A DNA stretch of 64,000 nucleotides from Lunularia cruciata (GCA_948567375.1 OX419757.1:53565665-53629664); one strand, 5' to 3'. Shown: positions 32,575 through 43,780, numbered from the stretch's first letter. Program-made: numbers and translations. Notes: generated by a model from the letters alone, not told the origin.

Positions 32575-33113
32575 TGTAATAGCCCTAAAATCTTACAAGA
32601 TTGGAACTCTCGTAAACCTCTAATGCCCCAAAGGAGCACCTTGTCTTTATTATATAGCAAAGAGGATCCCCTCAAATAGAACTACACCCTTATTTTAGAT
32701 ATATGGATTAGTGATATGTAAGCAAGCTACTCCCTTATATTAGTTGTATATATTGGTGACATGTCAATCCTTGATCTATTTGGTTAGTCAAACAAGTTTG
32801 ACCAAAGGGAATCTTTGGAGAATCTTTCTATAAGAAGATCAAACAACATGGGTGAGGTATTGTTGGAAAGATCTCAACAAGAAAAACAAGGGACGGAAAA
32901 GAAACAATTTTTTGCTTAAAGAGAAGGTAAGACTTCAATTTTTAAGGCCTAATCTTTCATTAGGCCTTTGAAATTGGCTCAAAAGTTTTTGGTGTATTTT
33001 TTACTTTTACCCTATTAGTGGAAGTCTTCTTTTGGTGACTCTTCTATCTGCTTAAACCATCATGTATAATATCCCTGCTAAACCAATTTTCCTCTATAGT
33101 TAATAGTATTACA
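32575..33113 (-). repeat. Element C 5' LTR
   Basis: A 539-bp LTR bounded by TGTAATAGCC and AGTATTACA on the plus strand, with the TTATATAGCAAAGAGGAT promoter/R region shared by all C- and D-type LTRs. It is adjacent to the primer-binding site. Confidence 0.85.
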
Positions 33114-33332
33114 AGAACTTATTTATTTTATTTTGAGCCTTTGAGCTCTTGGCTATGGTGGATAGAGACCGGCTACTAGAACCTAGACTAACCTCTTAAT
33201 AAAAGTAGGTGTGGCTTGATATTGTAATTAATGCCTATTTGAAGAGAGTATTGAGTAGTGAGATCTAATTTATGATCACCTAATTACATGAAGAAGTCAT
33301 TGGGAAAATCAAATGTAAGAATTGTGGGTATT
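33114..33332 (+). repeat. Fragment resembling element B LTR
   Basis: This spacer between two chromoviruses shares GTAGGTGTGGCTTGA-TATTGTAAT and the following segment with 62600-62770 (GTGGGTGTGGCTTGACTATGTAAT and a GAATTGAGAGTTGAG-like run). It is probably a remnant of the B-type LTR that both chromoviruses landed in or next to. Confidence 0.45.
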
Positions 33333-33912
33333 TGTAATGTTCCAAGGATAAGAGAACCCCCACAAGAAACATGAGAGAAGAAAAAAAATGCTTTAGCCCT
33401 CAATACTCTAATGTTTCAAAAGAGCACCTTGTCTTTATTACATAGCAAAAGAGGATTCTCTCAAAGGAAGCTCCACCCTTGGATCAGATACATGGATTGG
33501 TGACATGTCAATGAGCTTCACCCTTAGATTAGTTGCATGGATGGATGGCACGTAATTTCTTGTCCTATTTGGTTGGTCAACCCAGTTTTATCAAAGGGAA
33601 TCTTAGAGAATCTTCTTGTAGGTAGCTAAGAATTGCATGGATGAGGTATCACAAGAAAGCTCTCAATGAGACAAATAGTGGTAGGGGAAAGGTAGTCTTT
33701 TTCATCCAAAAGAGGCCTAATTTTGAGGCCTAATTCATCTATTTAGGCCTCCAAAATTGGCTTTGAAGTTTACAACTCCTACTCTATTAGTAGGAGTATT
33801 CTTTTGGTGACACCTCTATCTAATCTATTTATTCTATCATATTTAACATCTTTCAAGATGTTACCAAGCAAATATTCATCTCTAGATAATATATCTAGAT
33901 ATTGAAATTACA
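33333..33912 (-). repeat. Element D/E/F 3' LTR
   Basis: A 580-bp C-type LTR from TGTAATGTTCC to GAAATTACA. It is followed inside by TTCCTCCCTTTT, the complement of a polypurine tract. Confidence 0.85.
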
Positions 33913-33924
33913 AAGTTCCTCCCT

Positions 33925-35223
33925 TTTAAGATGCAACATCCTCATTGCAAAGTTATTGCTCAAAAGATTGCACTAACACTGGTGCATGGGTCAAGTTGGT
34001 TGTTAGCTCTCATGTTGCCTCATACAATTGGTACTCTTTTCCAATGTACAAGATATTCCATATGTGGATGGTATGTATCATGGACGCATTTGGCTAGAAA
34101 ATGCATTTGACTTCATGTTCCTCTGTGCCATCCATGAGTGTTAGACAAGGTCAAATTTCTTAAATGGAAAGAGGTGTTCTATGGTATATCTGTGTAATAA
34201 GGAAACATGGAAATTTGGATGGATCTTCATGTGGGATGATAGTTCAAGTTGATAAGACATTGTGCCAATTTGACAAAGGATGGGAAAATGCCCAATAAAA
34301 TGAGGTCTAAGCTTATAGGCGCCAACTAATGTGAGGTTGGTTTTGGAAAGCCAGACTTGATCCCCAACATTGAACACTATGTGTTGGTGATGTGCATCTA
34401 TATAAAAATATTTGTCAATTTTGGAAAATCTACAACTTGTGCTTGGCATTCTCTACATCTTGTTGGATTCTAGAAACAAAAGTAGCCACCTGGTGGATCC
34501 TCATCAAGCTTGAAGGCGTGAAAGGATGCTCTCTATACATGTAGAAGAATGATATGACTTGTGTGGATGCATTCATGAATAGTTGTAGGCAAATTCTACA
34601 AGTGGAAGTAAGGTGTCCCGCATCTCTTGCTCATCTAAGGTGAAACCCTAGAGCATGTCCTCAATAGTGCAATTAGCCCGCTCTGTTTGTCCATCGGTTT
34701 GTGGATGGTAAGCCTTGGACATGGCCAATTTGGTTTTGAATATGCCAAAGAGAGTTCTCCAAAAAAATTAGTGAATTGAGTACCTCTATCGGTGATGAGC
34801 ACTTGAGATAGGCCATGGTAAGAAAAGATGACATCTAAGTATAATTGACCTAATTGTGGACCAATCACATCCTAGGTAGTAGGATGCACATGAATCATTT
34901 TGCTAAGTTGGTCAAGAAAGATTACAATGGAGTCAACCCCTAAGGTGGTCTTGGGTAATTCACAAACCAAATCCATGCTTACTTGTTCCCAATGTTGTTG
35001 GAGTAGGGAGAGGTTGTAAGAGTCATGCATGAGCTTGATTAGGAGCTTTACTTTTTTGATAAAGCAGGTAGTTTCAAACAAATTCTATCACATTATTGTT
35101 CATCTTGGGCCAATAGTAATAGCATTTGATTGCATCTAAGGTCTTGTCTACTCCAACATGAGCTACAATGGCAAAATCATGACATTCTACTAGGATGATG
35201 GTTCTTATGTTTGTGGCATCCGG
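33925..35223 (-). pseudogene. Element D integrase and C-terminal region
   Basis: Minus frames: 34872-35081 has E-Q-V-S-M-D-L-V-C-E-L-P-K-T-T with the first catalytic Asp. 34635-34868 has V-L-I-T-D-R-G-T-Q-F-T with the second Asp. 34141-34449 has N-V-G-D-Q-V-W-L-S and H-P-N-F-H-V-S-L-L, the integrase C-terminal fold. The zinc domain is at 35085-35215 (Y-Y-W-P-K-M). The chromodomain region (33930-34100) is poorly preserved. The sequence stops abruptly at 35223, in the linker before the zinc domain. Confidence 0.85.
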
Positions 35224-35446
35224 TGTTGTTAGAAAAACAATATATATGTTACATTAGAGCTATTTAATATGGTAGGTAAACTAGAAGAAAATTATTTATA
35301 TTTAGTAGAAGTACTAGTTGTAGGCATAAAATTTTGAATTCCAATAGTGAATTTTAGTATTTGTGGAAATTATAGTTTGTTTCACATAAAATAGTATCAC
35401 ATATAGTAACTTTTGTTTACCTAGAGTTAAATAAAGTACTTTCTAG

Positions 35447-36205
35447 GAAGTAACTTTGATAGTTGCCAAAACAGTAGGCTGCTATATGTTGTAGGTAGCC
35501 ACATGTAGAGAAAGGTAAGAAGGTGGAGAATTTTTTCACCTATAGGATTTTGCGTATAGCATCTCCTCTATACTCTCAAATGGGACCAAATCATTTGCTT
35601 CAGCACTCAAATTTTGTAGTACCGTTTGGTGTTGATTCCACAAAAAAAAATAGTTTGGGTTGGAGTAGCAATTTTGGGGAGAATGACACTTTTGGAGGTC
35701 ATCTCCTGCCTAATAGGAGCTAGAATAGCGACAAGCAAAAGTGCTGTGTGTTTTTTGGCATGAGAGAGGAGTCCCGTGTTTTTTGTGTAAGAGGAGTAGA
35801 GAACAAAGGAGATTATTATCAAAGAAAAATATAGTAGTAAGTTTTGGACAATGGGTGGAGAAGGAGAATATTTGGGGATTGTTGTAGCTTTTATAGAGTT
35901 CAAGCATGAGGGAACTAGGTTATGGACGGGTAGGTTTATAGAAGAGAAGAGAAGAGAAGAGAAGAGAAGATGCTGGCATACTCAAACAGCTCAGCCACCG
36001 TTGTCGTCGGGAAAATAATCTATGGGTTGCATTAGTCCTATTTGGTGTAATAGAGAAACCGGGAGAATAGTATGTAGATGTTTTTGAAAGTGCTAGTTGC
36101 AAGCAGTATAAACTTCCCAAGTAGAAACTTGAGAGTGTCAAAATAGTAGGCTGCTATATGTGTTGGTAGTCACAAGTAAAGAGAAAGGAATTAAAAGGTA
36201 GAGTT
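35447..36205 (+). repeat. Direct repeat pair in G
   Basis: Segments 35447-35530 and 36112-36205 share the words AGTAGGCTGCTATATGT and the following GTAG-CCACA/GTAG-TCACA and GAGAAAGG blocks in the same orientation, about 670 bp apart. They may be short terminal-type repeats or a local duplication. Confidence 0.6.
35939..35970 (+). repeat. GAAGA pentamer microsatellite
   Basis: About six perfect GAAGA/AGAGA units. The pattern is simple and no function is implied. Confidence 0.85.
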
Positions 36206-37423
36206 AGGACAGAAAATGAAGGTAGGGAAGAATGCTTTCACAACTCCCGATCATGCTACTGAACATAACACCTTTTTAGCATTAACGTGCCACAAGAATA
36301 GCATCCAATTATGTGGCTTGACCAGATTTAGTTAGCTAGATAGCCAACTGCCATCTATCTATTTACTTGTCTTGTCAATGCCTACATGAATAGGCGGCTA
36401 GGCCGGCTGTTCATTCAGCAAATAGAGATAACGGTTCTGATGAGATGAAAAGGGGAGATTTTAGTAGTGTGAGTGCAGCTTAATTGGTAAAGGGGTGGAA
36501 GTAATATTCAAATGCAACCTATTATGGTGGAAATGGATCAGGCTACCTATATTGTAGTTCAAAACTATATTCTGGCTAAATGAAGGGAAATTGATACTGA
36601 GGGGGCTCGGAAGCCATCTGACAAGTGAGGGATCAAAGAAAGTAGAAGGGAAGGAGAAAAGGAAAGACGGGACTTTGCAGCCATTGGAGGGAGGCCTTCA
36701 TTTGGTGTTAGCAGTTGGAATAGGACAAGGAGGCAGTCAGCTGAAATCAAAGGAAAGCTCTAGACAAGAAGGGCATTTTGGGCAGACTAGAACAGAGAAG
36801 AGTGATATTGAAGGAAAGGTCTTGACAGGAATGAAGAATTGAGGAAGGGTTCACAAAGGATTCCTCAAAGGGAGTTTTGGGCAGACCAGAATAGGGAGGA
36901 GAGAAGAGAAGAAGGAGAGAGGTTTCAGGGCCAGAGAAAAAAGGTGCTTGATCAAAGGACAAAAGGGAGTGCTTTGACAGTATGAGTGAACTCTCAATGA
37001 AGGTTTTAGGGACGGGGAGAGAAAGTGCAGAATCAAACGGCAGAAGAGAGGATTTTGGCAAGAAGTAAATTGTCAAGGAAGTGTTGGCCTGCACTTGAAG
37101 GGAGTCTCAAGAAAGAATTGGACAGGAAATGAACTCTCAAAAAAGGCTTAAGAGAGGAGGATGAGCTATCAATGAGTTTGTAGGAGAGTGAACTCTCAAA
37201 GGAGAACTTTGGTAGGAGATGTGAACTTTCAAAGAAGTTGGTAGGACAGAACACTTGGGACATGCTTGGGGGTTTTCTAGAACAATGAGATGTTGACGGT
37301 TTTTCTAGAACAGTGAGATATTGAGGGTTTGGCAGGAAGAGAATTTGGAAGAGCTTAGACATGAAGGTTTGCAAGAAGAAAATGCAGGAAATCTTTGGCA
37401 AAAAGAGTGAATTCTCAAAGGAC

Positions 37424-37991
37424 AGTGTATAATTAAAGGAGATCTATGGAAGAAGGAGAAGCTTTTTGACAGTTTTTGCAGGGCAGAATGAACTCCTGAA
37501 TGAGAGCTTAGGCTGGATGAAAAAGAATCAAGAGCTTTTGGGATCTGGATAGTGAGAAATATCAAAGGATTGAGCGTTTTGCTAGATCAGTGAGATTTTT
37601 TGGGGAGTCACATTTGCAAGAAGAGGCATTGAAGAAGAGAGACTTACGTTGTGACAGAGGGATCTGGAAAATATCAGTCAAAGAGATCCATGAAATTTTT
37701 GCAAGATAGTGTATAATTAAAGGAGATTTATGGAAGAAGGAGAAATTTTTTGTCAATTTTTGCAAGACAAAATGAACTCTTGAATGAGAGCTTAGGCAAG
37801 ACACAAAAGAATCAAGAGCCTTTGGGATCTAGATAGTGAGAAATATCAAAGGATTGAGCATTTGCTAGATCAGTGAGATTTTTTGGGGAGTCACATTTGC
37901 AAGAAGAGGCATTGAAGAAGAGAGACTTACGTTGTGACAGAGGGATCTGGAAAATATTCAGTCAAAGAGATCCATGAAAGTTTTGCAGGGC
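37424..37991 (+). repeat. 284-bp tandem duplication in G
   Basis: Unit 1 (37424-37707) and unit 2 (37708-about 37991) begin AGTGTATAATTAAAGGAGAT. They share long near-identical stretches, such as TTTTTTGGGGAGTCACATTT and AGAGACTTACGTTGTGACAG. Differences are scattered point changes and single-base indels. Confidence 0.92.
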
Positions 37992-38055
37992 AGTGAGACA
38001 TAAGAAAGAAAAAACCTTTGAAGAAGGATTTGACAGGATAGAAGAAAGGAAGGTA

Positions 38056-38207
38056 TTGGGAAGACTATCACAAGAGCTGCTTGACAAAAAAAACAGAGGG
38101 AGAAATTGAGAAGAGCATCGAAAGAGTTGCTTGACAAGACAAAGGAGAGGGAGGAATTGGGAAGAGCATTGAAGGAGTTGCTAGACAAGATAGAAGAAAG
38201 AAAGGGA
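38056..38207 (+). repeat. Three 51-bp tandem units in G
   Basis: Units at 38056-38105, 38106-38156 and 38157-38207 share TTGGGAAGAGCAT, AGAGTTGCTTGACAAGA and a purine tail, with a few changes each. Confidence 0.85.
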
Positions 38208-38954
38208 ATTTCTCGAGAGCTTGGCAAAGCAAAAAACTAATGAATAGAAGCCCCGGAGAGATAGGATAGAAAAAGGCCCCAAAAGGCTGCAAGACAAAGG
38301 AATCCTCAAATTTTGCATGAGTGAAGGACCAAAAAAAGGTTTGGATAGGACAGATAAGTGATAGAGTGTCTTTGCAGAAAGGAAGAGATCTTGAAGGAGG
38401 GTTTTGACAAAAGAGAGAAAGGAATTGGGAAGAGAAATCGGGAAGGAGAATTGGCTGGACGAAAAGAACTTCTCGAAGTGTAGAAGGATTGTTGATAGAA
38501 GAGAGAAAGGACAGAGGATCAAAGGAGAGCTTTTGCTGGACATGTAAGGATCAAGGGATTTTTGCAAGACAGATCATTGAGGGGAGAAGCAAGAAGAATA
38601 TCAAAGGGTTTGGTGTCTTAGCAAGAAGAGAACTCTCAAAGGGGTTGCAAAGCAGACCAATGAAGGAAGGAAGGTCAAAGGGAAGCTTTGGCAGAATATA
38701 GAGTTAAATTGTTGTGTTGTAGGATTAAAACTTGGTTGTAATAGGTTCTTTCTTTTTCTTGCTTGAGCCGTTGGAGAACTTTAGGTGCGGTCAGTGTTTG
38801 CTCTGGAGTTGTTTGGCTTCCCCCAAGTGGGTTTATAAATTGTGAGACTTGATTGTGGTGAATGCTATGTGGCTTCATGAGTGACTGCACTCACTTTATT
38901 TTGTAAAGAGTATCAGGGAAATAGACTCCATTCTTGAAGCTTCCAATCTAGTTT

Positions 38955-39206
38955 ATGCAGATGGGTCAAGCCACTAATCTGATTGCATTGATTGAATCCA
39001 GCCATATAACTTGTGACCTAAAATACAAACCCAATAATAATAATAGAACCCCAATAATAATAGAACATGAACAGTCCTTGGTGATACATGAGGTCAACAT
39101 TATTCCAAGAAAACTCAACACAAGAGCCCTTAAGAAGAGTCTACAGCCAGGAGCAATCGTGGACAAGTTGCTCCAACAAAACGGGAATTGCCATCAAGGC
39201 AAATAG
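38955..39206 (+). other. Short open frame in G, unrecognised
   Basis: 83 codons with I-P-R-K-L-N-T-R-A-L-K-K-S-L-Q-P-G-A near the C-terminus and normal amino-acid variety, unlike the low-complexity frames nearby. No domain is recognised. A second frame at 40803-41054 (83 codons) likewise shows nothing known. Either could be part of a lost element protein. Confidence 0.25.
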
Positions 39207-41395
39207 TAGAGACAATGTCAGACTGCATGGAAGCTTTTGAGTCATTGACAAATAGTGCAGTCTAAGTGCAAGCAGCTAGGTGCCTGGCACATTCTCAAGA
39301 CTATACAATCTCCACGACATTGTCTAGTGGAGGAATTCTAATGATTGATGATGAAGAAGATGGCAATGAGAATTGGGGTTAATGGTTGAAGAGGATTTGT
39401 CCTTAACAAAACAGGGAGGAAAAGCTCACACTTGAGTTGGCTTTAGATGTAAATTTCAATGGTATGCATACCCTAGAGTGATTTGAATTTTCTAGGTAGA
39501 AACAAGAATCTGAATGTGACAATGGCGCCTATTATTGTTCATGAGGAGGAAGAAGGTGATTTTGATGGGAGTGCAATCATTGGTTGTGATGACCAGGGGA
39601 GATTAGATTGAGTTTGTGTAGAGCATCATAGGAGTAGGAAGAACAAAAAGTAGGGAATGTTGGTAGTTGAGAGAGGGGAGAGAGATGCAATAGGAGTGGA
39701 AGTAGAAGAACAAGAGAAGGCCACAAAATCACCAGGTTGGAAATGTAATTCTCCTGGTGGCTTTGTGTTTCCATGGATTGAGTCTGAGTTTTGGTGTTTA
39801 TACATGCTCTAGTGATTTTTGTCATTGTGGTCTTGTTGATGGCTTTCTAATAGAAGGAAGAGTACATGATTATTGTGACAAAGTATTTCATACATGCTAG
39901 AATTAGGTGTTATAGTGAGGTAAGTTTCTGTGAGGCAACATTTTGTTTGTTTGGATTTGGTGGATTAGAAAGTCTATAACGCTTTTGGGGAGGGGATTTA
40001 AAGAGAAAGTCACAAAGCAAGAGCAAAGGAAATCACCAATGTGAGGGTACTTTGTGAGAAATTCTAAGGTAAGGGAAAGGAAGGGAGGAGTAGAATGGAA
40101 TAACATTTTTGTGGGTAATGGAAACAGTAAGAAGAGTTTGATTGTTGTGTTGGAAGATATGGTGAATAGAGTTGGGGTATTACTGACTTTGAGCAGATGA
40201 TAGATATGAGTGGATCCATTTCTGGATTTGGCAGCTGAATGTTAGAGTTAGAGTTTTGTTTTCAAAACATGGTTTTGGGTGATGGTGGAAAGGTAACTGG
40301 AAAAATTGATGAGAGGAAGAGGTTGAGATTGTTTCAAAGAAGGTGTCACGATGAAGGTGAAGATAAGGCAGAAGAGTAAGACAAATTGTTGCTGTTCAAG
40401 TCAAATTCCTCTCCAAAAGTCACACAATATAGGGTTACAAGAACTCCCTCTATACAAAGGATGGTAAATGTGGTTTACGTGCTTGAGTTGCTATTGGCAC
40501 TGCTTGATTTTGAAGCGGCAATTCTTTTGTGCTGATGATCTGGCTTTACAACGATGGATGAAATGATAGAAAGCATATCTTAGTAAGTTGGTTTAAAGAA
40601 AACTACAATATTTGACTTCCAAAAGAAGTTGATGAGATAAAACTTCAAGGTCACCCTGGACGTGAGAAGATGGGCACAGACCGCATGAGTTTAGCAATAT
40701 TGTAGCTACACAACCAGCGGTTTTGCTCTAAGGGTCCAATTATAAGGGTAAGCACACTTAGTATAGAGCCAAGCTTAAAGCTTATCACAGATCCAGATAG
40801 AATTGTCCAAATTTCTACCAATTATTTCAAGAGGGATATTGGACAATCGAAAGGGAGACTTAGGTACATTTAGGTACCAACCTGACCAACCAATAATCTT
40901 CGTGGATATGAAAAGCGGTGATGATAAAATACCATCATGGAGTTTTGTTTTCTACATTAAAAGTACATTTTCCTTTATCAAGAATAGCAACTCTACTACA
41001 CTCTCCATGAACCGGGCTGCCTCCATAAAGCAAAGCACCAACACTTTCATATAGCAAAAACAACAATGAGTAAACACACTTTCACTTGATATGAAGATAT
41101 AGGTACATAAACTCATGTAGGATCAAGTAAAAGTCTAAATAAAACCACATCAAAATTGCAAAGATGTTGTCACGAGTCATGACCTCATTGATTTGATTAT
41201 ATAACTCATATGTTGCCTCTTGACACCCAATATTGTTCTCCTTTGGAATTGCAAGAAAGGAAAGGAAATTGGTAGGGAGGAAAGGAAACTGAAGGCAGAG
41301 AGGCAAGGCAAAAATCAGAGGAAATCAAAACAGCAAGAAAGGAAGAGAAAAGTCAGGAAGGAGAAGAGATCAAACAACAATAGAAAAGAAGGAAA

Positions 41396-41677
41396 ATGCA
41401 AGAGAGAGATCAAAGGATAGTAGAAAAGAAGAAGAAGGCTGGAGAGATGAATGGTGATCAAATTTCATGTTATATTCAGGTGCTCCTAGGACTATTTCTT
41501 GCAAGGTTCATAGGACATGTTGGAAGGAACTATCCCAATACTTTGGCTTGCAACAATTGTGGTGTATCAGGTTACATAACCATTGAATGTTCAATGGAGC
41601 CTTTGTGTAGTGAGTGTAAGTTGGATGACATCTTAGTCTTTAGCACGATGATGATGGAGTACAAGCAACATTTGTGA
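41396..41677 (+). pseudogene. Chimeric frame: zinc-knuckle-like end of G fused to E RT
   Basis: A single open frame of 93 codons. The first part includes C-N-N-C-G-V-S-G-Y-I-T-I-E-C, a C-X2-C-X4-H-X4-C knuckle with Tyr-Ile where Gly-His is expected, then a possible second knuckle start C-S-E-C-K. After 41622 the frame continues as chromovirus RT (L-D-D-I-L-V-F-S). The fusion is the insertion junction, not a designed protein. A basic, Lys/Arg-rich region (41220-41420) precedes it, as in gag proteins. Confidence 0.45.
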
Positions 41678-42584
41678 GAAATTCTTTAGATTCTATGACA
41701 AAATTAATGGAGTACCAAAATCTCAAAGTGTGAGTTTGGCAAGTCTGAAGTAGACTATTTGGGCCATAGAGTAAGTGTAGAAGGTATTCAAGTGTTAACA
41801 ATAGAGGTTATTCAAAAATAGGGTGCTCTAGAAGATTAGACTCAACTCAAGAGTTTCTTAGGATTGATGGGGTTCTATTGTAAATGAGGAGTTCATCAAG
41901 GAGTTCTCCAACGTTGCACAACGTCTAATGCCACTACTTGACAAGGGGAAGAAGTAAATGTGGAGAACCATACAAGAATAGGCTTTTCAGGAATTGAAAG
42001 ATGCATTACTACATGCTCCAATCTTGAAATGATATGACCCAAAACATCCAATCAAGTTGGCTATAGATGCATCAAGCATAACAATAGGAGTAGTCCTACA
42101 ACAAGAGTTGCATGATAGATAGCATCTAGTTGCATATTTCTTGTGAAAGCTATTATCGGAAAAATGTAAACATCACATCACCAAACAAGAAGAGTTGGAC
42201 ATTGTCCTTGCAACTAAGCATTGGAAGCACTATCTTGGCAAGAATGCATTGTAGTGGAGATAGACCACCAACCTCTAGTCTACCTTGAGACACAAAAAGA
42301 TCTATCTTGTCAATAAATTTGATGGGCAAAGTGGAGACAATAGTTCAACATGATAATTGCATATGTGGAAGGCGAGAAGCAACTTGCAATCACATTCACC
42401 CAAATGCATATGGCAAACAATCTGGTGGTAGAGGTCAAGATGAACCTAAAATTTTGACCAAGGCTTCTTGTTGTTATGAAAATTGACCCATATATTGTAA
42501 GGACTTTATCATCCAAAGGTGTCACTAGTACCCAAGGACTCACCTTTCATGGTGGCAATTTATGGATCCCAATATCATGGGGAT
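41623..42584 (+). pseudogene. Segment E: RT second half and RNase H, inverted relative to D and F
   Basis: The plus strand reads L-D-D-I-L-V-F-S, then [20 protein letters not shown]-like text, then RNase H (A-I-D-A-S-S-I-T-I-G-V-V-L-Q-Q, K-H-W-K-H-Y). It ends in the linker to integrase at a G-L-T-F-H-G-G-N-L-W-I-P stretch. It aligns with element A 58487-59437. Stops and frame changes are many. Its orientation is opposite to D and F on either side. Confidence 0.85.
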
Positions 42585-42777
42585 TGTGTGGTCTAAAAAA
42601 TTGCACCAAGCACCTAGCTACTTGCACTTAGAATTCACAATTTTATGATGGCATGAGTAACATGCATAAAGTCTGATAGTTAGAACTATGAACTTACAAT
42701 GAATACCAGACCTGTACGAAACCTATTGTTGAGTCTCTTTTATTCCTTCTTGGCTATAATAATTGCTACAATGTGCT
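42585..42777 (-). repeat. Second piece of G-type sequence
   Basis: The complement of 42585-42640 matches 39257-39320 (CTAAGTGCAAG-AGCTAGGTGC followed by CA-ACACAATC-type text), and weaker similarity runs back to about 39095. It separates E from F. Confidence 0.6.
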
Positions 42778-43400
42778 AGAAAATGAAAATAGATTTATCC
42801 AAGTATGGACAAAACTCATGAAAGTGGCTGGTCCATTAGTGAGTCCAAACAACATCACCAAGTACTCAAAGTAACCATAACTTGTTCAAAAATTAGTTTT
42901 GTGTACATCTTCCTCCACAATCTTGATTTGGTTGTAACCACTCCATAGATCAAGTTTGGTGAAGTATTTTGCCCCATTGAGTTGATCAATTAGGTCATCC
43001 ATGAAAAGTAAGGGGTATTTTTTCTTCACCATTTGTTGGTTTAGGCCTTAGTATTCAATGCACATGTGCATTTTACCATCCTTCTTCTTCACAAAAAAAA
43101 CAAGAGCCCCATGGTGATTCGTTGGGTTCAATAAACCCTTTTTGTAGCATATCCTCAATTTGAGCCTTACACTTCTCCAACGTATGAGGTGATAGTCAAT
43201 ATGGGGCCTTACAAGGAAATACCTCAGTTTTATGATCTACTCTCATTTTTGGTGGTAATCCTAAAGATAGGTCATCTTGGAAGGCATCTTGAAAATCATT
43301 GATCATATCTTTCAATTTCTTAAGAATTTGTCCATCAAGTTGTGCACTTTGGACTTCTCTTATTAGACCCATGAAGCATCTATCTATTTTATAGATAGCT
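42778..43400 (-). pseudogene. Segment F: RT first half
   Basis: The minus strand gives the chromovirus RT opening: L-F-F-V-K-K-K-D-G-K-M-H-M-C-I-E-Y near 43050-43100, then the K-L-D-L-W-S-G-Y-N-Q segment near 42950. The text continues through the region matching element A's A-T-F-M and stops one or two codons before the catalytic D-D. Confidence 0.85.
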
Positions 43401-43429
43401 ATTGTCCCTATAATATAAAGAGGTAATTC

Positions 43430-43780
43430 TTACCTATATGATCTTTCTTTAATCCTAATGATCTTCCATTGGTGAGTTTTCACTACTTTCTTTCTCCAAT
43501 CAACTGTAGGATTGTAATACTCTATCCACAACATGCCTAAGATTAAATTATAACGAGCTAACCATATCACTTGCCACTCAATTGCTTTTTGATACTCTCT
43601 TACAAAGAGTGCTACCTCTCTATGTAATGACTCAATCCTCTCTATCTGACCATTAGGTAATTCTCCTTCTTCATTCTCATCATTCTCTAGATCCATCTCC
43701 AACCTTATTGCAATAGAGTGAGATAAGAAATTCTCTATTGCTCCAAGCTCTATCAATACTTTCACCTATCAATACCTTCT
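43430..43780 (-). pseudogene. Segment F protease
   Basis: The minus frame 43430-43765 reads V-L-I-E-L-G-A-I-E-N-F-L-S, P-N-G-Q-I-E-R-I-E-S-L and L-G-M-L-W-I-E-Y-Y-N-P-T-V-D-W. The catalytic D-S-G is now E-L-G, so it is inactive. It aligns with element A 57432-57780. Confidence 0.88.

Larger units (their letters stand above)
26234..33113 (-). mobile_element. Ty3/gypsy chromovirus C, dead
   Basis: A full-length minus-strand element. Its 3' LTR is 26234-26825, followed by a polypurine tract (pyrimidines at 26831-26851), chromodomain, integrase, RNase H, RT, protease, gag, an N-terminal leader frame, a primer-binding site at 32563-32573 and the 5' LTR 32575-33113. The order and motifs match element A, to which it is clearly related, but its LTRs are shorter. 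A solo A-type LTR (30104-30842) lies between gag and protease. Flanking 5-mers (AATTT and AGAAC) do not match, so the outer ends are slightly uncertain or rearranged. Confidence 0.85.
36570..38700 (+). repeat. Degenerate purine-rich minisatellite region
   Basis: The plus strand is strongly purine-rich with recurring words: CTCAAAGG, TTTTGGCAGG or TTTTGCAAGACAG, and GAATGAACTCTC. Repeat spacing is roughly 40-50 bp but irregular. Read as protein on the plus strand it gives Lys/Glu/Gly-rich runs with F-G-Q-T-R-like units; the minus strand gives Ser/Leu/Phe-rich frames that are shadows of the composition. Stops are frequent, so no gene is claimed. Two cleaner tandem blocks are listed separately. 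Confidence 0.6.
35224..41622. mobile_element. Unidentified insertion G (purine-rich, minisatellite-bearing)
   Basis: About 6.4 kb unlike the surrounding chromovirus. It contains a 670-bp-spaced direct repeat (35447-35530 and 36112-36205), a pentamer microsatellite (35939-35970), a purine-rich minisatellite region (36570-38700), two non-repetitive stretches (38700-41200) and a Lys-rich frame with a zinc-knuckle-like motif ending at 41622. A second piece of the same material lies at 42585-42777. No RT, transposase or terminal repeats were recognised. It is probably a transposable element inserted in the RT gene of D/E/F and later rearranged. Confidence 0.4.

Noticed and set aside
26229-33118. 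Target-site duplication for element C
   Set aside because: AATTT and AGAAC do not match. No small shift of the boundary gave a convincing 5-mer.
37424-37991. Possible LTR pair
   Set aside because: The units are directly adjacent with no internal sequence and lack TG...CA ends and flanking duplications.
36747-38890. Many minus-strand Ser/Leu/Phe-rich frames
   Set aside because: These are shadows of a purine-rich plus strand. Low-complexity composition, overlapping frames and no conserved domain.
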